Assembly (NCBI RefSeq): GCF_017745675.1
Contig: NZ_JAFLJM010000004.1
Coordinates: forward strand, 273,521-337,520
DNA: 64,000 nucleotides
Origin: Alkalihalobacillus sp. BA299
Lineage (GTDB): Bacteria; Bacillota; Bacilli; Bacillales; Bacillaceae_F
Direction: 5' to 3'
The notes below the pieces were generated by a model. The model made no database searches and was not told where the DNA came from. It was given only the letters and a program-made list of their open reading frames with translations. Made by a program: the position numbers and the translations under genes. This document shows positions 49,736 through 61,084 of this stretch, one piece after another (positions within the stretch are counted from its first letter, which is position 1; every line of letters starts with the position of its first letter).

Positions 49736-49811
49736 ATGTCCAGCTCAGCGCCCAGCGACTAGCGAGACTTCCCTCAACTCCGACGTCGCTGAACGGGCGC
49801 TTGCGCTTTTC
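49736..49811. repeat. Family B repeat, shortened copy B5 in reverse orientation
   Basis: Read on the minus strand it starts GAAAAGCGCAAGCGCCCG and ends GGGCGCTGAGCTGGACAT, so both B ends are present. The central CCTCC...GGAGG part is missing. The 76-bp element ends one base from the pyrAB stop, inside the operon. Confidence 0.8.
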
Positions 49812-52800
49812 CTATTGCATTGCTGGCATACTTTCTGAAGCAAATGTAATCGACTCAATAACTTTTAATAATGCTTCTGCTGTGTCAAGTGATGTTAAAC
49901 AAACAACACCATTCTCAACAGCTTCACGACGGATACGGAAACCATCACGAGCAGGTTGTTTTCCTTTTGAGAATGTATTGATGACAAATTGAGCTTGCCC
50001 TTGACGAATAACATCAAGTAAGTTCGGCTTTTCCGCACCAATTTTATTAACCGTTGTAACCGGAATGTTTATGTCTTTAATCATTTTTGCTGTTCCTTCT
50101 GTCGCTAATATGTTATAGCCAATTCGGTGGAAGCGATGCACTAATTGTAATCCCTCTTCTTTATCCTTATCAGCGATTGTAAAAAGAACCGAACCAAACT
50201 TTGGAATTTTCATCCCAGAGGCAATTAAGCCTTTATATAATGCTTTTTCTAATGTATAGTCACGTCCCATTACTTCCCCGGTCGATTTCATTTCAGGCCC
50301 AAGTGAAATGTCCACACGACGAAGTTTTGCAAATGAGAAGACTGGAACTTTAACAGATACTTCTTTTCCTTCTGGGTGATAACCTGTTTCATAGCCTAGC
50401 TCAGGTAGTTTCTTACCTAAAATCGCTTTTGTAGCTAAGTTTGCCATCGCCACCCCTGTAATCTTACTTAAGAATGGAACGGTACGGCTTGAACGAGGGT
50501 TCACTTCAAGTACGTACACTTCATTTTCATGTAAGACAAATTGAATATTTAAAAGACCAACAATGTTCAAGCCACGAGCTAATGCAATTGTACGCTCAAT
50601 TACTTTTTCTCTAATCTCAGTTGATAATGTTTGAGGTGGATAAACAGCAATCGAGTCACCTGAGTGAACACCAGCACGCTCAATATGCTCCATAATCCCA
50701 GGTATATAGACGTTTTCACCATCTGAAATCGCATCGACTTCGATTTCTTTTCCTGTTAAATAACGGTCAATTAATACTGGATGCTTCGGATTAATTTTTA
50801 CCGCATTTTCCATATAACTTAGTAATTCAGCTTCTTTGTAGACAATTTCCATTGCTCGACCACCTAGGACATAAGACGGTCGAACTAGTACTGGATAGCC
50901 AATTTCACTAGCAATATTAACGGCTTGATCTACTGAAGTCGCTGTTTTACCTAATGGTTGTGGTATACCTAACTCTTGTAAAGTATGCTCGAACTTATCA
51001 CGATCCTCAGCACGATCCATATCTTCAAGCGCCGTTCCTAAAATTTTCACACCACGGGTAGCTAACCCATCTGCCAAGTTAATCGCTGTTTGACCACCAA
51101 ACTGAACAATAACACCTTCAGGTTGTTCTTGTTTAATGACATGCATGACATCTTCAAGTGTTAAAGGCTCAAAGTAAAGCTTATCAGATGTGCTGAAATC
51201 AGTTGAAACAGTTTCTGGGTTGTTATTAATAATAATGGCTTCATAACCAGCTTCTTTAATCGCCCATACCGTATGAACTGTCGCATAATCAAACTCAATC
51301 CCTTGACCGATACGGATTGGCCCTGATCCTAAGACAAGAATACTCTTTTTATCTGAAATGAACGACTCATTTTCATCTTCATAAGTTCCATAGAAATAAG
51401 GAGTTGCCGATTCAAACTCAGCTGCACATGTATCAACCATTTTATAAACAGGTAAGATCCCTTCTTGATCACGTAGATCAAAAATTTCTCCTTCTTCCAT
51501 TTCCCACAACTGAGCAATCGTTACATCAGCAAAGCCTTTTTCTTTTGCCTCAGTTAAAAGTTCGATATCGCCTTTATTTTCTTTTAGTGATTTTTCTAGC
51601 TCTACGATATCTTTCATTTTATTTAAGAAGAAACGATCAATTTTACTTAGCTCCCATAATTGCTCCACAGTATAACCGCGACGGAACGCTTCACCGACAA
51701 CAAACAAGCGTTCATCATCTGCTACAGCTACTCGCTTTTCTAATTCATCGTTTTCAAGCTTTTCTAACCCGCTTCTTTCGAGATGAAAAACACCTGCTTC
51801 TAATGAACGGATCGCTTTTAGAAGTGACTCTTCTAAATTACGACCGATTGCCATTACTTCGCCTGTCGCTTTCATCTGAGTACCGAGAGTTCTGTTCGCT
51901 GACTCAAATTTATCGAATGGCCAACGCGGGATTTTACTTACGACATAATCAAGAGCTGGTTCAAAACTTGCATATGTTGTTTTCGTAATCGGGTTCATGA
52001 TCTCATCTAATGCGTAGCCAACTGCAATTTTAGCAGCGATCTTTGCAATTGGATAACCTGTTGCTTTCGATGCAAGTGCTGAAGAGCGACTTACCCGCGG
52101 GTTTACTTCGATAATGTAGTATTGATAGCTATCAGGATCCAGTGCGAACTGTACGTTACAGCCCCCCTCAATTCCTAATGCACGAATAATTTTCAATGAT
52201 GAGTTTCGAAGTATTTGATATTCACGATCAGATAGCGTTTGACTCGGTGCAACGACGATCGAGTCTCCTGTATGAACACCGACTGGATCGATATTTTCCA
52301 TGTTACATACTACGATCGCTTGGTTTTTGCCATCGCGCATTACTTCGTATTCTACTTCTTTAAACCCTGCGATACTTTTTTCTAATAAACATTGAGTTAC
52401 AGGGCTATATTTTAGACCACTCGTAACAATTTCGATAAGGTCTTCTTCGTTATATACGAGACCGCCACCAGTACCGCCAAGCGTGTAAGCCGGACGAACG
52501 ATTATCGGATAACCGACACGCTCCACAAACCGGTAAGCTTCTTCTAAATTATGAACGATATCGCTTTCTGGAACGGGCTCATTTAATTCATTCATTAATG
52601 ATCTAAATAAATCACGGTCCTCCGCACGTTTGATCGCATCAAGATGTGTTCCTAATAATTCAATATTGTACTCTTTTAAAATTCCTGATTCTTCTAGTTC
52701 AACAGCCATATTTAGACCTGTTTGACCACCTAATGTTGCCAGAAGACCATCTGGACGTTCTTGACGAATAATTCGGCTCACAAATTCATACGTAATCGGC

Positions 52801-53000
52801 TCAATATATACTCGGTCAGCCATTGTCGTATCTGTCATAATCGTTGCTGGGTTCGAGTTAATAAGTATTACTTCATACCCTTCTTCTTTCAGCGCTTGAC
52901 AAGCCTGTGTTCCTGCATAGTCAAATTCAGCTGCCTGCCCAATGACAATGGGTCCTGACCCAATTACTAAAATTTTATTTATATCCGTACGTTTTGGCAT
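49812..53000 (-). CDS. pyrAB: Carbamoyl-phosphate synthase, large chain
   Basis: Makes carbamoyl phosphate from bicarbonate, glutamine-derived ammonia and ATP. It contains two homologous ATP-grasp halves, each beginning with the LVIGSGP/LVLGSGP type ([21 protein letters not shown] and [20 protein letters not shown]), and a C-terminal regulatory domain ([23 protein letters not shown]) that would bind UMP or PRPP. The length of 1062 residues is normal. It follows pyrAA by 19 bases. Confidence 0.98.
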   Translation of the reverse strand: MPKRTDINKILVIGSGPIVIGQAAEFDYAGTQACQALKEEGYEVILINSNPATIMTDTTMADRVYIEPITYEFVSRIIRQERPDGLLATLGGQTGLNMAVELEESGILKEYNIELLGTHLDAIKRAEDRDLFRSLMNELNEPVPESDIVHNLEEAYRFVERVGYPIIVRPAYTLGGTGGGLVYNEEDLIEIVTSGLKYSPVTQCLLEKSIAGFKEVEYEVMRDGKNQAIVVCNMENIDPVGVHTGDSIVVAPSQTLSDREYQILRNSSLKIIRALGIEGGCNVQFALDPDSYQYYIIEVNPRVSRSSALASKATGYPIAKIAAKIAVGYALDEIMNPITKTTYASFEPALDYVVSKIPRWPFDKFESANRTLGTQMKATGEVMAIGRNLEESLLKAIRSLEAGVFHLERSGLEKLENDELEKRVAVADDERLFVVGEAFRRGYTVEQLWELSKIDRFFLNKMKDIVELEKSLKENKGDIELLTEAKEKGFADVTIAQLWEMEEGEIFDLRDQEGILPVYKMVDTCAAEFESATPYFYGTYEDENESFISDKKSILVLGSGPIRIGQGIEFDYATVHTVWAIKEAGYEAIIINNNPETVSTDFSTSDKLYFEPLTLEDVMHVIKQEQPEGVIVQFGGQTAINLADGLATRGVKILGTALEDMDRAEDRDKFEHTLQELGIPQPLGKTATSVDQAVNIASEIGYPVLVRPSYVLGGRAMEIVYKEAELLSYMENAVKINPKHPVLIDRYLTGKEIEVDAISDGENVYIPGIMEHIERAGVHSGDSIAVYPPQTLSTEIREKVIERTIALARGLNIVGLLNIQFVLHENEVYVLEVNPRSSRTVPFLSKITGVAMANLATKAILGKKLPELGYETGYHPEGKEVSVKVPVFSFAKLRRVDISLGPEMKSTGEVMGRDYTLEKALYKGLIASGMKIPKFGSVLFTIADKDKEEGLQLVHRFHRIGYNILATEGTAKMIKDINIPVTTVNKIGAEKPNLLDVIRQGQAQFVINTFSKGKQPARDGFRIRREAVENGVVCLTSLDTAEALLKVIESITFASESMPAMQ

Positions 53001-53019
53001 GTTGTCTCCCCCTTATTTG

Positions 53020-54108
53020 TTAAATGCGCACTCGGCTTTGTTTATGTTCTTCGATTAAATTAATAAATTTAGTAAACAAATGGTTTGAATCTTCTGGTCC
53101 AGGTGATGCTTCTGGATGATATTGAACACTAAAAGCAGGATAATCTAAATGGGCTACACCTTCTACCGTTCCATCATTAACTGCTTTATGCGTAACAATT
53201 AAGCGTGTATCTTCAAGCGAGTCTTCCTCAATCGTATACCCATGGTTTTGTGAAGTGATATCAATTTTACCTGTTTCTAATTCTCTTACTGGATGGTTTG
53301 AACCGCGGTGTCCAAAAGTTAATTTTGCCGCTCTTGCCCCACTAGCTAATGCAAGTAATTGATGCCCTAAACATATTCCGAAAATCGGAACTTTACCGAG
53401 TAAGCCTTTAATCATTTCAATCCCTTCTGGTACATCAACTGGATTTCCAGGTCCATTCGATAACATAATGCCATCTGGGTATAATCTTAAAATTTCTTCA
53501 GCGGTTGTATTGTACGGTACGACAATTACATCACAATCTCGTTGAATTAGGTTTTGAATAATCCCGTGTTTTGCTCCAAAATCAACGAGGACGACACGAT
53601 GTCCTCTTCCAGGGCAGTGGTATGGATCTTTCGTTGAAACTCGTTTTACTTGGTCCTTTGGCTCTTCTCCGGTATTTAATTGGTTAACAACTTCCTCCAC
53701 ATTTACTTCCATACTACAAAGTCTGCCTCTTAACGTACCATGCTTACGAATGAGTCTTGTCAGTTTTCTCGTATCGATTCCTTCTAAGCCAGGAATTCCT
53801 TTTGCTTTTAATAAATTATCGATCGATTCTTCACTTCTCCAGTTGCTTGGGTGTATCGCTGCTTCTTTGACAATTAGCCCATGGATCGCGGGTTCAATTG
53901 ACTCAAAATCATCACGATTAATTCCATAGTTTCCGATTAATGGATACGTTAATGTTACGATTTGTGCGCAATAAGACGGGTCTGATAAAATTTCTTGATA
54001 TCCTGTCATTCCTGTATTAAAAACAACTTCGCCTTCTTTTTCAAATTCACTTCCAAATGCTTTTCCAACAAATACGGTTCCATCTTCTAAAATTAACTGT
54101 CTTTTCAT
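53020..54108 (-). CDS. pyrAA: Carbamoyl-phosphate synthase, small chain
   Basis: Glutaminase subunit. The N-terminal domain (LILEDGTVFVGKAFG, NTGMTGYQEILSDPSY) is followed by a class I amidotransferase with the nucleophile cysteine in FGICLGHQLLAL and the His-Glu pair in VQYHPEASPGP. The length is 362 residues. The ATG at 54108 shares a base with the pyrC stop (TAATG), and AAAGGGGGAG precedes it. Confidence 0.98.
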   Translation of the reverse strand: MKRQLILEDGTVFVGKAFGSEFEKEGEVVFNTGMTGYQEILSDPSYCAQIVTLTYPLIGNYGINRDDFESIEPAIHGLIVKEAAIHPSNWRSEESIDNLLKAKGIPGLEGIDTRKLTRLIRKHGTLRGRLCSMEVNVEEVVNQLNTGEEPKDQVKRVSTKDPYHCPGRGHRVVLVDFGAKHGIIQNLIQRDCDVIVVPYNTTAEEILRLYPDGIMLSNGPGNPVDVPEGIEMIKGLLGKVPIFGICLGHQLLALASGARAAKLTFGHRGSNHPVRELETGKIDITSQNHGYTIEEDSLEDTRLIVTHKAVNDGTVEGVAHLDYPAFSVQYHPEASPGPEDSNHLFTKFINLIEEHKQSRVRI

Positions 54109-55388
54109 TACTGCTCCCCCTTTTTCCATACAAGCTTACCAGCGACAAATGTATGTGTCGGCCAACCTTTACAGCTCCAGTCAGCAAATGGTGTATTTTT
54201 TCCTTTTGATACAAACGTTTCTGGGTTAATCGCCTCTTCTGTTTCTAAATCAATGACAGTAATATCTGCCTCGACACCTTCAACAAGGGTACCGTATGGT
54301 AAACCGAAAGCATCGGCAGGCTTAATGGTTAACCAGTTTACTAACTGTTTTAACGTAATTATTCCTTTTTCAACCATATTTGTATATAGCAGCGGGAAGG
54401 CCGTTTCAAGACCGACAATTCCAAACGGTGCCTTTTCCATTCCTAATGCTTTCTCTTCCGAACCATGAGGGGCATGGTCAGTTGCGATGAAATCAATCGT
54501 TCCATCAAGTAAACCTTCAATTAATGCTTCAAGGTCTGTCCTCCCTCTTAATGGCGGGTTCATTTTATAATTCGGATCTAAACCTGGAATGTCTTCATCA
54601 CAAAGCAGTAAGTGATGTGGTGTTACTTCTGCTGTGACTTTAATTCCCGCTCTTTTAGCATCACGAACGACACGTACTGATTCTTTTGTACTAATGTGAC
54701 ATACGTGATAATGAGCATCTGCAGCTTCAGCAAGCAGCACATCACGAGCAATATGTACTGACTCACATACCGACGGAATTCCATTAATTCCATGTTTCGC
54801 AGAAAATGTTCCTTCATGTACAGCGCCTTTATGAATTAGTGTATTTTCTTCACAATGTGCTACAATCGCTTTTTTAGTTTTCGCTGCTTCTTTCATAGCT
54901 TGAAGCATCATGTCAGCATTTTGTACCCCAACTCCATCATCGGTAAAAGCAAACGCACCACTTTCTGCAAGTGCTTCAAAATCGGTTAGTTCTTGACCTA
55001 ATTCTCGGATCGTAATCGAAGCATATGGAAGCACTCTAACATGTGCGGTTTCTTTAATTCTGTTTTGCAACCAATCTAACTGTTCTTTTGTATCTGGAAC
55101 AGGTCGTGTGTTTGGCATTGGAGCTACTGTTGTAAATCCACCTCTTGCTGCAGCTAATGTTCCTGTTTCAATCGTTTCCTTATGTTCTCCACCTGGTTCT
55201 CTTAAATGCACGTGTAAATCAATCATTCCTGGAATGATTAGATTACCGTTAACATCAATGACCTCATCAGCTTCTTCTACTAATTCACTTCCGATTTTTA
55301 CAATTTTTTTGTCCTCTATAAGGACAGCACCTTCAATAAGTTCTCCAGCTTCATTAAGTAATTTTCCGTTTTTAATTAAAGTTTTCAT
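54108..55388 (-). CDS. pyrC: Dihydroorotase
   Basis: Cyclises carbamoyl aspartate to dihydroorotate. The metal-binding motif [25 protein letters not shown], the histidines in IVAHCEE and YHVCHIST, and the aspartate in [12 protein letters not shown] are typical of type I enzymes. The length is 426 residues. The start [12 protein letters not shown] at 55388 has AGGGAGGG upstream; the frame extension lies in pyrB. Confidence 0.98.
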   Translation of the reverse strand: MKTLIKNGKLLNEAGELIEGAVLIEDKKIVKIGSELVEEADEVIDVNGNLIIPGMIDLHVHLREPGGEHKETIETGTLAAARGGFTTVAPMPNTRPVPDTKEQLDWLQNRIKETAHVRVLPYASITIRELGQELTDFEALAESGAFAFTDDGVGVQNADMMLQAMKEAAKTKKAIVAHCEENTLIHKGAVHEGTFSAKHGINGIPSVCESVHIARDVLLAEAADAHYHVCHISTKESVRVVRDAKRAGIKVTAEVTPHHLLLCDEDIPGLDPNYKMNPPLRGRTDLEALIEGLLDGTIDFIATDHAPHGSEEKALGMEKAPFGIVGLETAFPLLYTNMVEKGIITLKQLVNWLTIKPADAFGLPYGTLVEGVEADITVIDLETEEAINPETFVSKGKNTPFADWSCKGWPTHTFVAGKLVWKKGEQ

Positions 55389-55392
55389 TTTA

Positions 55393-56313
<921 letters not shown>

Positions 56314-56329
56314 TTATTATTTCTAGAAA

Positions 56330-56432
56330 AAGCACCCTTTTTTTAGAGAAGGGTGCTTAAAAGAAAGACAGTAGTAAATCAACTGTCCGTCTCTAAACCC
56401 TTCAAAGTCTCACAGGACTTATGTTAAAGGAT
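56330..56432 (-). promoter_or_regulatory. PyrR attenuator between pyrP and pyrB
   Basis: The PyrR-binding loop (AAGTCCTGTGAGACTT around 56405-56420) is followed by a terminator AAGCACCCTT/AAGGGTGCTT (56330-56358) with a U-run. UMP-bound PyrR would favour the terminator. The loop has GAGA where the other two leaders have GAGG. Confidence 0.88.
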
Positions 56433-56434
56433 AG

Positions 56435-57742
56435 TTAATTATTAACTTGTTGATCGTCTTCAAACATCGATTTCGATCCGTAACTTAGTTCTTTATTTGG
56501 AAGAACTAAGTGAAGAACAATCCCAATGATCGTCGCTAATGCCATCCCAGCAATTTGTATTTCATCTGAAATTTGGATGAATGCTCCCCCAATCCCAATA
56601 ACAAGGATCGTTGAAGATATTATTAGATTGCGTTTTAATCCCATATTAATTCCGTTTTCGATTAACATACGTAAACCAGATGAGGCAATTACCCCAAAGA
56701 GTAGGATCGAAACACCACCCATCACCGCTGTTGGAATGGTTTGAATTAATGCTGCGAATTTTCCAAAGAAAGCTAGAGTCATTGCTAGTACTGCAGCCCC
56801 ACCGATTACAAACACACTAAATACTCTTGTAATTGCTAATACTCCAATGTTTTCTCCATACGTTGTGTTAGGTGGTCCTCCAAGGAGAGATGCAATCATC
56901 GTCGCAACTCCATCACCTAGTAAAGAGCGATGTAAACCAGGCTTCTTAATAAAGTTTTTCCCAACTACTTTGCTTAGAACCATCTGGTCCCCAATATGCT
57001 CTGATATTGTTACGACCGCAATCGGTACCATAATGGCAGCAATATGCCAGTTAAAGCTAGGTGTATAAGTTACAAATGGAATAATAAAGTCTGGGACTGC
57101 AAAGATAGCCGCTTCTTTCACTGGTGTGAGGTCTACAACACCCATAATATATGCATAAACGTATCCTCCAAAAATTCCAAAAAGAAATGGGATTAGTCCA
57201 AAGAAGCCTTTCAAGAAAAATGCCGATAATATCGTAATACCTAAAGTAACAATCGCCACAGAGAACAATACTCCACTATACTCTGATGTACCTGGAACAT
57301 TCATCGCCATGTTAATGGCAACACCTGCTAACCCTAGTCCGATAACCATAATCACAGGTCCAACAACAATAGGAGGTAATATTTTAAACAGCCAATTAAC
57401 TCCACTTGCCTTTATTAATAGAGCAACCACTCCATAAATAATCCCAGCTAGAAAACTTCCGATCATCGCCCCTTCTGGACCGCCGATCGTTGAAGCAGCT
57501 ATAATGGGTGCGATAAATGCGAAGGATGACCCTAAATAAGCTGGTATTTTTCCTCGTGTAATGAATAAGTAAGCTAAAGTTCCTAAACCACTTGAGAATA
57601 AAGCGACTGCAGGACTTAAACCAACTAGGTATGGTACTAATATTGTTGCACCAAACATTGCAAATAAATGTTGAATACTAAAAATAAACCATTTATCGAT
57701 TCGAGGTACCTCTTTGATACCAATTTCTTTTTGCTGTGACAT
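56435..57742 (-). CDS. pyrP: Uracil permease PyrP
   Basis: Uracil:H+ symporter of the NAT/NCS2 family. The 435-residue protein has about 12 to 14 membrane segments, starting with IFSIQHLFAMFGATILVP. QH in the first helix, GAMIGSFLAG and GGPPNTTYGENIGV are family signatures. The start MSQQKEIGIKEVPR at 57742 follows AAAGGGAGGAG. Confidence 0.97.
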   Translation of the reverse strand: MSQQKEIGIKEVPRIDKWFIFSIQHLFAMFGATILVPYLVGLSPAVALFSSGLGTLAYLFITRGKIPAYLGSSFAFIAPIIAASTIGGPEGAMIGSFLAGIIYGVVALLIKASGVNWLFKILPPIVVGPVIMVIGLGLAGVAINMAMNVPGTSEYSGVLFSVAIVTLGITILSAFFLKGFFGLIPFLFGIFGGYVYAYIMGVVDLTPVKEAAIFAVPDFIIPFVTYTPSFNWHIAAIMVPIAVVTISEHIGDQMVLSKVVGKNFIKKPGLHRSLLGDGVATMIASLLGGPPNTTYGENIGVLAITRVFSVFVIGGAAVLAMTLAFFGKFAALIQTIPTAVMGGVSILLFGVIASSGLRMLIENGINMGLKRNLIISSTILVIGIGGAFIQISDEIQIAGMALATIIGIVLHLVLPNKELSYGSKSMFEDDQQVNN

Positions 57743-57775
57743 AATTTTTCTCCTCCCTTTAATTCCTGTTGTTAA

Positions 57776-57898
57776 TAAAAACCCTCTTCGTCCATACACT
57801 TGACAAAGAGGGCATGTATACAGAAAATGACAGAATAGCTCCCGATTTTCTATATAAAAAGTCTCTTGTCAGCCTCACAGGACTAATTTAAAGAGGAT
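57776..57898 (-). promoter_or_regulatory. PyrR attenuator between pyrR and pyrP
   Basis: The PyrR site contains AGTCCTGTGAGGCTG (57871-57884). The terminator CCCTCTTtGTC/GGACGAAGAGGG (57782-57812) with TTTTTATT follows. The two face an antiterminator segment between them. Confidence 0.9.
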
Positions 57899-58630
<732 letters not shown>

Positions 58631-58652
58631 ATATCATATTGTTGTTATCGTT

Positions 58653-58681
58653 ATTATTCCACTATTCGACAATAAAGTCAA
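58653..58681 (-). promoter_or_regulatory. Sigma-A promoter of the pyr operon
   Basis: TTGACT (58676-58681), a 17-base spacer and AATAAT (58653-58658). The transcription start is near 58646, about 30 bases before the PyrR loop. Confidence 0.75.
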
Positions 58682-58695
58682 TTCGTTTTTCTAAT

Positions 58696-58720
58696 TTAAA
58701 AATAGTAAGACAGTTCTTAC
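58696..58720 (-). terminator. Terminator after the rluD-family gene
   Basis: GTAAGA (58705) and TCTTAC (58715-58720) pair around CAGT, followed on the minus strand by TATTTTTAA. It separates the lspA unit from the pyr operon. Confidence 0.75.
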
Positions 58721-58722
58721 AA

Positions 58723-59628
58723 TTATCTTCTTAACTCTTCAAGTAAAGTCACAATTTCTTGAGGCAGTGGTGCTTCAAATAGTAGTTCTTGTTTTGTTCG
58801 CGGATGAGTAAAGCCTAAAACGGCAGCATGAAGTGCTTGCCCTTCAATATTTAACGTTTTTTTCGGTCCATACTTCGGATCTCCAGCTAATGGATACCCA
58901 ATATATTTCATATGCACACGAATTTGATGTGTCCTTCCAGTTTCTAGTTCACATTGAACGTACGTAAAATCATCAAATCTCTCAAGTACAGTAAAATGTG
59001 TGATCGCATCTCGACCATCTTCTGTAACAGTCATACTTTGTCGATCTTTCTTATCTCGACCAATTGGTGCTTCAATTGTACCAAAATCATGTGAAATAAC
59101 ACCATGTGCAATTGCTTTGTATACTCGTTTTGTCGTTTTTGCTTTTAATTGCTCAACAAGAGATTCATGTGCCATGTCATTTTTAGCTACCATTAATAAT
59201 CCAGACGTATCTTTATCAATACGATGAACAATCCCTGGTCGTATGACACCGTTTATTCCTGATAAATCTTTACAATGGTACATTAAGCCATTTACTAATG
59301 TTCCTGTGTAATGACCAGGTGCTGGATGAACAACCATTCCTCGTGGCTTATTGACAACAATGACGTCCTCATCCTCATAAACAATATCTAAATCGATAGG
59401 CTCTGGCTCTACTTCTAAAAGTTCTGGCTCTGGTATCTCTAACTCTAAAGTATCATTTAACTGGACTTTATAATTACTTTTTACCTGCTGACCATTAACA
59501 GTAACATTTCCGTCTTTGATCCATTGTTGAATTTGTGTTCTTGACCACTCTGGATGAAAGGTTGTCATTAATTTATCAATTCGTTCATTTGCTTGTTCAT
59601 CGGTGATTAGGAATTCATAATTTTCCAT
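58723..59628 (-). CDS. ylyB: RluA/RluD-family 23S rRNA pseudouridine synthase (YlyB)
   Basis: Isomerises uridines in 23S rRNA. An S4 RNA-binding domain (about 12-60) is followed by the synthase domain with catalytic D138 in [36 protein letters not shown] is also conserved. The length of 301 residues matches B. subtilis YlyB; the exact target sites are inferred from RluD. It overlaps the end of lspA by 14 bases. Confidence 0.95.
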   Translation of the reverse strand: MENYEFLITDEQANERIDKLMTTFHPEWSRTQIQQWIKDGNVTVNGQQVKSNYKVQLNDTLELEIPEPELLEVEPEPIDLDIVYEDEDVIVVNKPRGMVVHPAPGHYTGTLVNGLMYHCKDLSGINGVIRPGIVHRIDKDTSGLLMVAKNDMAHESLVEQLKAKTTKRVYKAIAHGVISHDFGTIEAPIGRDKKDRQSMTVTEDGRDAITHFTVLERFDDFTYVQCELETGRTHQIRVHMKYIGYPLAGDPKYGPKKTLNIEGQALHAAVLGFTHPRTKQELLFEAPLPQEIVTLLEELRR

Positions 59629-60097
59629 TCTTCTTCCCCTTTGCTATTCTTTCGTCGTTAATAATTTTAATGAAAATTAATGCTACTCCAACGCATAGGG
59701 CAGAATCAGCTACATTAAATATAGGGAAATTGTATGTAAAGATAAATGTATCAATAAAATCTACAACTTCTCCACGAAACACGCGATCGATAAAATTTCC
59801 AATTGCTCCACCTAAAATTAATCCTAGCGAAATGCCAAGCAAAAGACTCTTCCTTGCTTCTTTTTGAATATAATATACAAGAAAACCGACGACGATAAGT
59901 GTAATAATATAGAAAAACCACATTTGTCCTTGAAGAATTCCAAAAGCTGCACCTTGATTACGATGTGATGTAAAATAAAGGACATTTTCAATAAGTGGGA
60001 TTCGTTCACCTAATTCCATTGTTTTTACGACAATCCATTTTGTCCATTGATCAAACACAATAATAAAAATTGCAATAACATAATATAACCAAATCAA
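59615..60097 (-). CDS. lspA: Lipoprotein signal peptidase (signal peptidase II)
   Basis: Aspartyl protease that removes signal peptides from prolipoproteins. Four membrane helices; the catalytic pair is D104 in [11 protein letters not shown] and D131 in [11 protein letters not shown]. An ATG at 60103 lies only two bases after GGAGG, while a TTG at 60095-60097 lies 8 bases after it and gives 160 residues near the usual length. I therefore choose the TTG. ylyA is upstream. Confidence 0.92.
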   Translation of the reverse strand: MIWLYYVIAIFIIVFDQWTKWIVVKTMELGERIPLIENVLYFTSHRNQGAAFGILQGQMWFFYIITLIVVGFLVYYIQKEARKSLLLGISLGLILGGAIGNFIDRVFRGEVVDFIDTFIFTYNFPIFNVADSALCVGVALIFIKIINDERIAKGKKNGKL

Positions 60098-60205
60098 AGT
60101 CATTTCCTCCATCTCTTTATACATACGTTAGCATTTTAGCATAAAATGATGAAAGTGTCTTTTTTTAGTATGACTCTTTTCTAAAAGATTGTTGTTATTT
60201 AACTC

Positions 60206-60274
60206 AAAGTGCAAGCACCCCTAAATTTTCCAACAGTATTTTGTGAAATGTATAAACATAGAGGTACTTGGCAC
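60206..60274. repeat. GAGGTACTTGGCAC-family repeat between ylyA and lspA
   Basis: CAAAGTGCAAGCACC (60206 onward) can pair imperfectly with GGTACTTGGCAC (60263-60274). The left arm resembles that at 24267, and the right arm carries the same core in reverse. Confidence 0.5.
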
Positions 60275-60295
60275 TCGAGCATCACTCAGCTTCTT

Positions 60296-60946
60296 TTATT
60301 TGTCATTTAAATATTGATCATAATGAATGTTTCTTTGAAAATCAACCGATTCATCACCCTGATATCCATAAATGTCAGTTGAAGCAAATGCTTCCAATTC
60401 TTCTACATAGCCGACTAATTCACCCGTACGGTCTATAGATGCATCTTCAAAGACCATACTATTTTCATTAAAAGACGCGACTGATTGATATGCGTCCTCT
60501 GCATCAAATTCTGTTTCATCATCACGGTTGTCAAAATTATATTGATCAAAATTGCCTAACACTTCTTCTTCGACTGGACGGTGATTAGCTAATTGACCTT
60601 TTGAGTACTCAACAACAGTTCTCGCCGTAGGGTTTGCCTCTAATCGATCATAAGGAATTTGTTGACCTGTTACTTCGCATGTCCCATACGAACCATTTTC
60701 TATTTTATTTAACGCATAATTCACATCTTCCAATTCCTTCTCCAGTTTTTCGAAAATGGCAATGTCTTTTTCACGTTCATATAAGTCAGTAGCAGTATCA
60801 GCTGGGTGATTATCATATTGTGACAACTCTCCTGTTGAGAAGCTTGAAGTAACTGCTAACCCATAACGATCGGCTTCTTTTTTTCTTTCCTCTAAGCTTG
60901 CTTTGCGTTGCTCAAGTTCCCTTTTAAGTTGGTCATACTGTCCCAT
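60296..60946 (-). CDS. ylyA: YlyA, DksA/TraR-like RNA polymerase-binding protein
   Basis: The 216-residue acidic protein begins MGQYDQLKRELEQRKASLEE (coiled coil, 1-40) and has FEKLEKELEDVNYALNKIENGSYGTCEVTGQQI, the DksA coiled-coil tip and zinc-finger start. Only one cysteine remains of the four in DksA, so no zinc site is likely. In B. subtilis YlyA binds RNA polymerase and affects sigma-G genes for germination. The place between ileS and lspA matches. Confidence 0.9.
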   Translation of the reverse strand: MGQYDQLKRELEQRKASLEERKKEADRYGLAVTSSFSTGELSQYDNHPADTATDLYEREKDIAIFEKLEKELEDVNYALNKIENGSYGTCEVTGQQIPYDRLEANPTARTVVEYSKGQLANHRPVEEEVLGNFDQYNFDNRDDETEFDAEDAYQSVASFNENSMVFEDASIDRTGELVGYVEELEAFASTDIYGYQGDESVDFQRNIHYDQYLNDK

Positions 60947-61054
60947 TCTTCTCCCCCTTTTTGGTACACAATGAACATGTACACCTTTAGTTTGACCGAA
61001 TTGATTATTGTTAGCCGAAACAACATTTGTAATCGAATGTTAATTATAGAAGAA

Positions 61055-61077
61055 GAGGCTGACATATCGTCAGCCTC
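61055..61077 (-). terminator. Hairpin after ileS
   Basis: GAGGCTGAC and GTCAGCCTC form a perfect 9-bp stem around ATATC. The minus strand continues TTCTTCTATAATT, a weak U-tract. The stem belongs to the GAGGCTGAC group seen at 16522 and 26892. Confidence 0.75.
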
Positions 61078-61084
61078 CATCCAA

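Noticed and set aside
51404..51988. 194-codon frame on the plus strand inside pyrAB
   Set aside because: It is antisense to a fully conserved region of carbamoyl-phosphate synthase, with no ribosome site and an unnatural Leu/Phe-rich composition.
57860..57898. GAGGCTGACA near the pyrP leader as a member of the GAGGCTGAC hairpin group
   Set aside because: It is part of the conserved PyrR-binding loop, so the match is coincidental.
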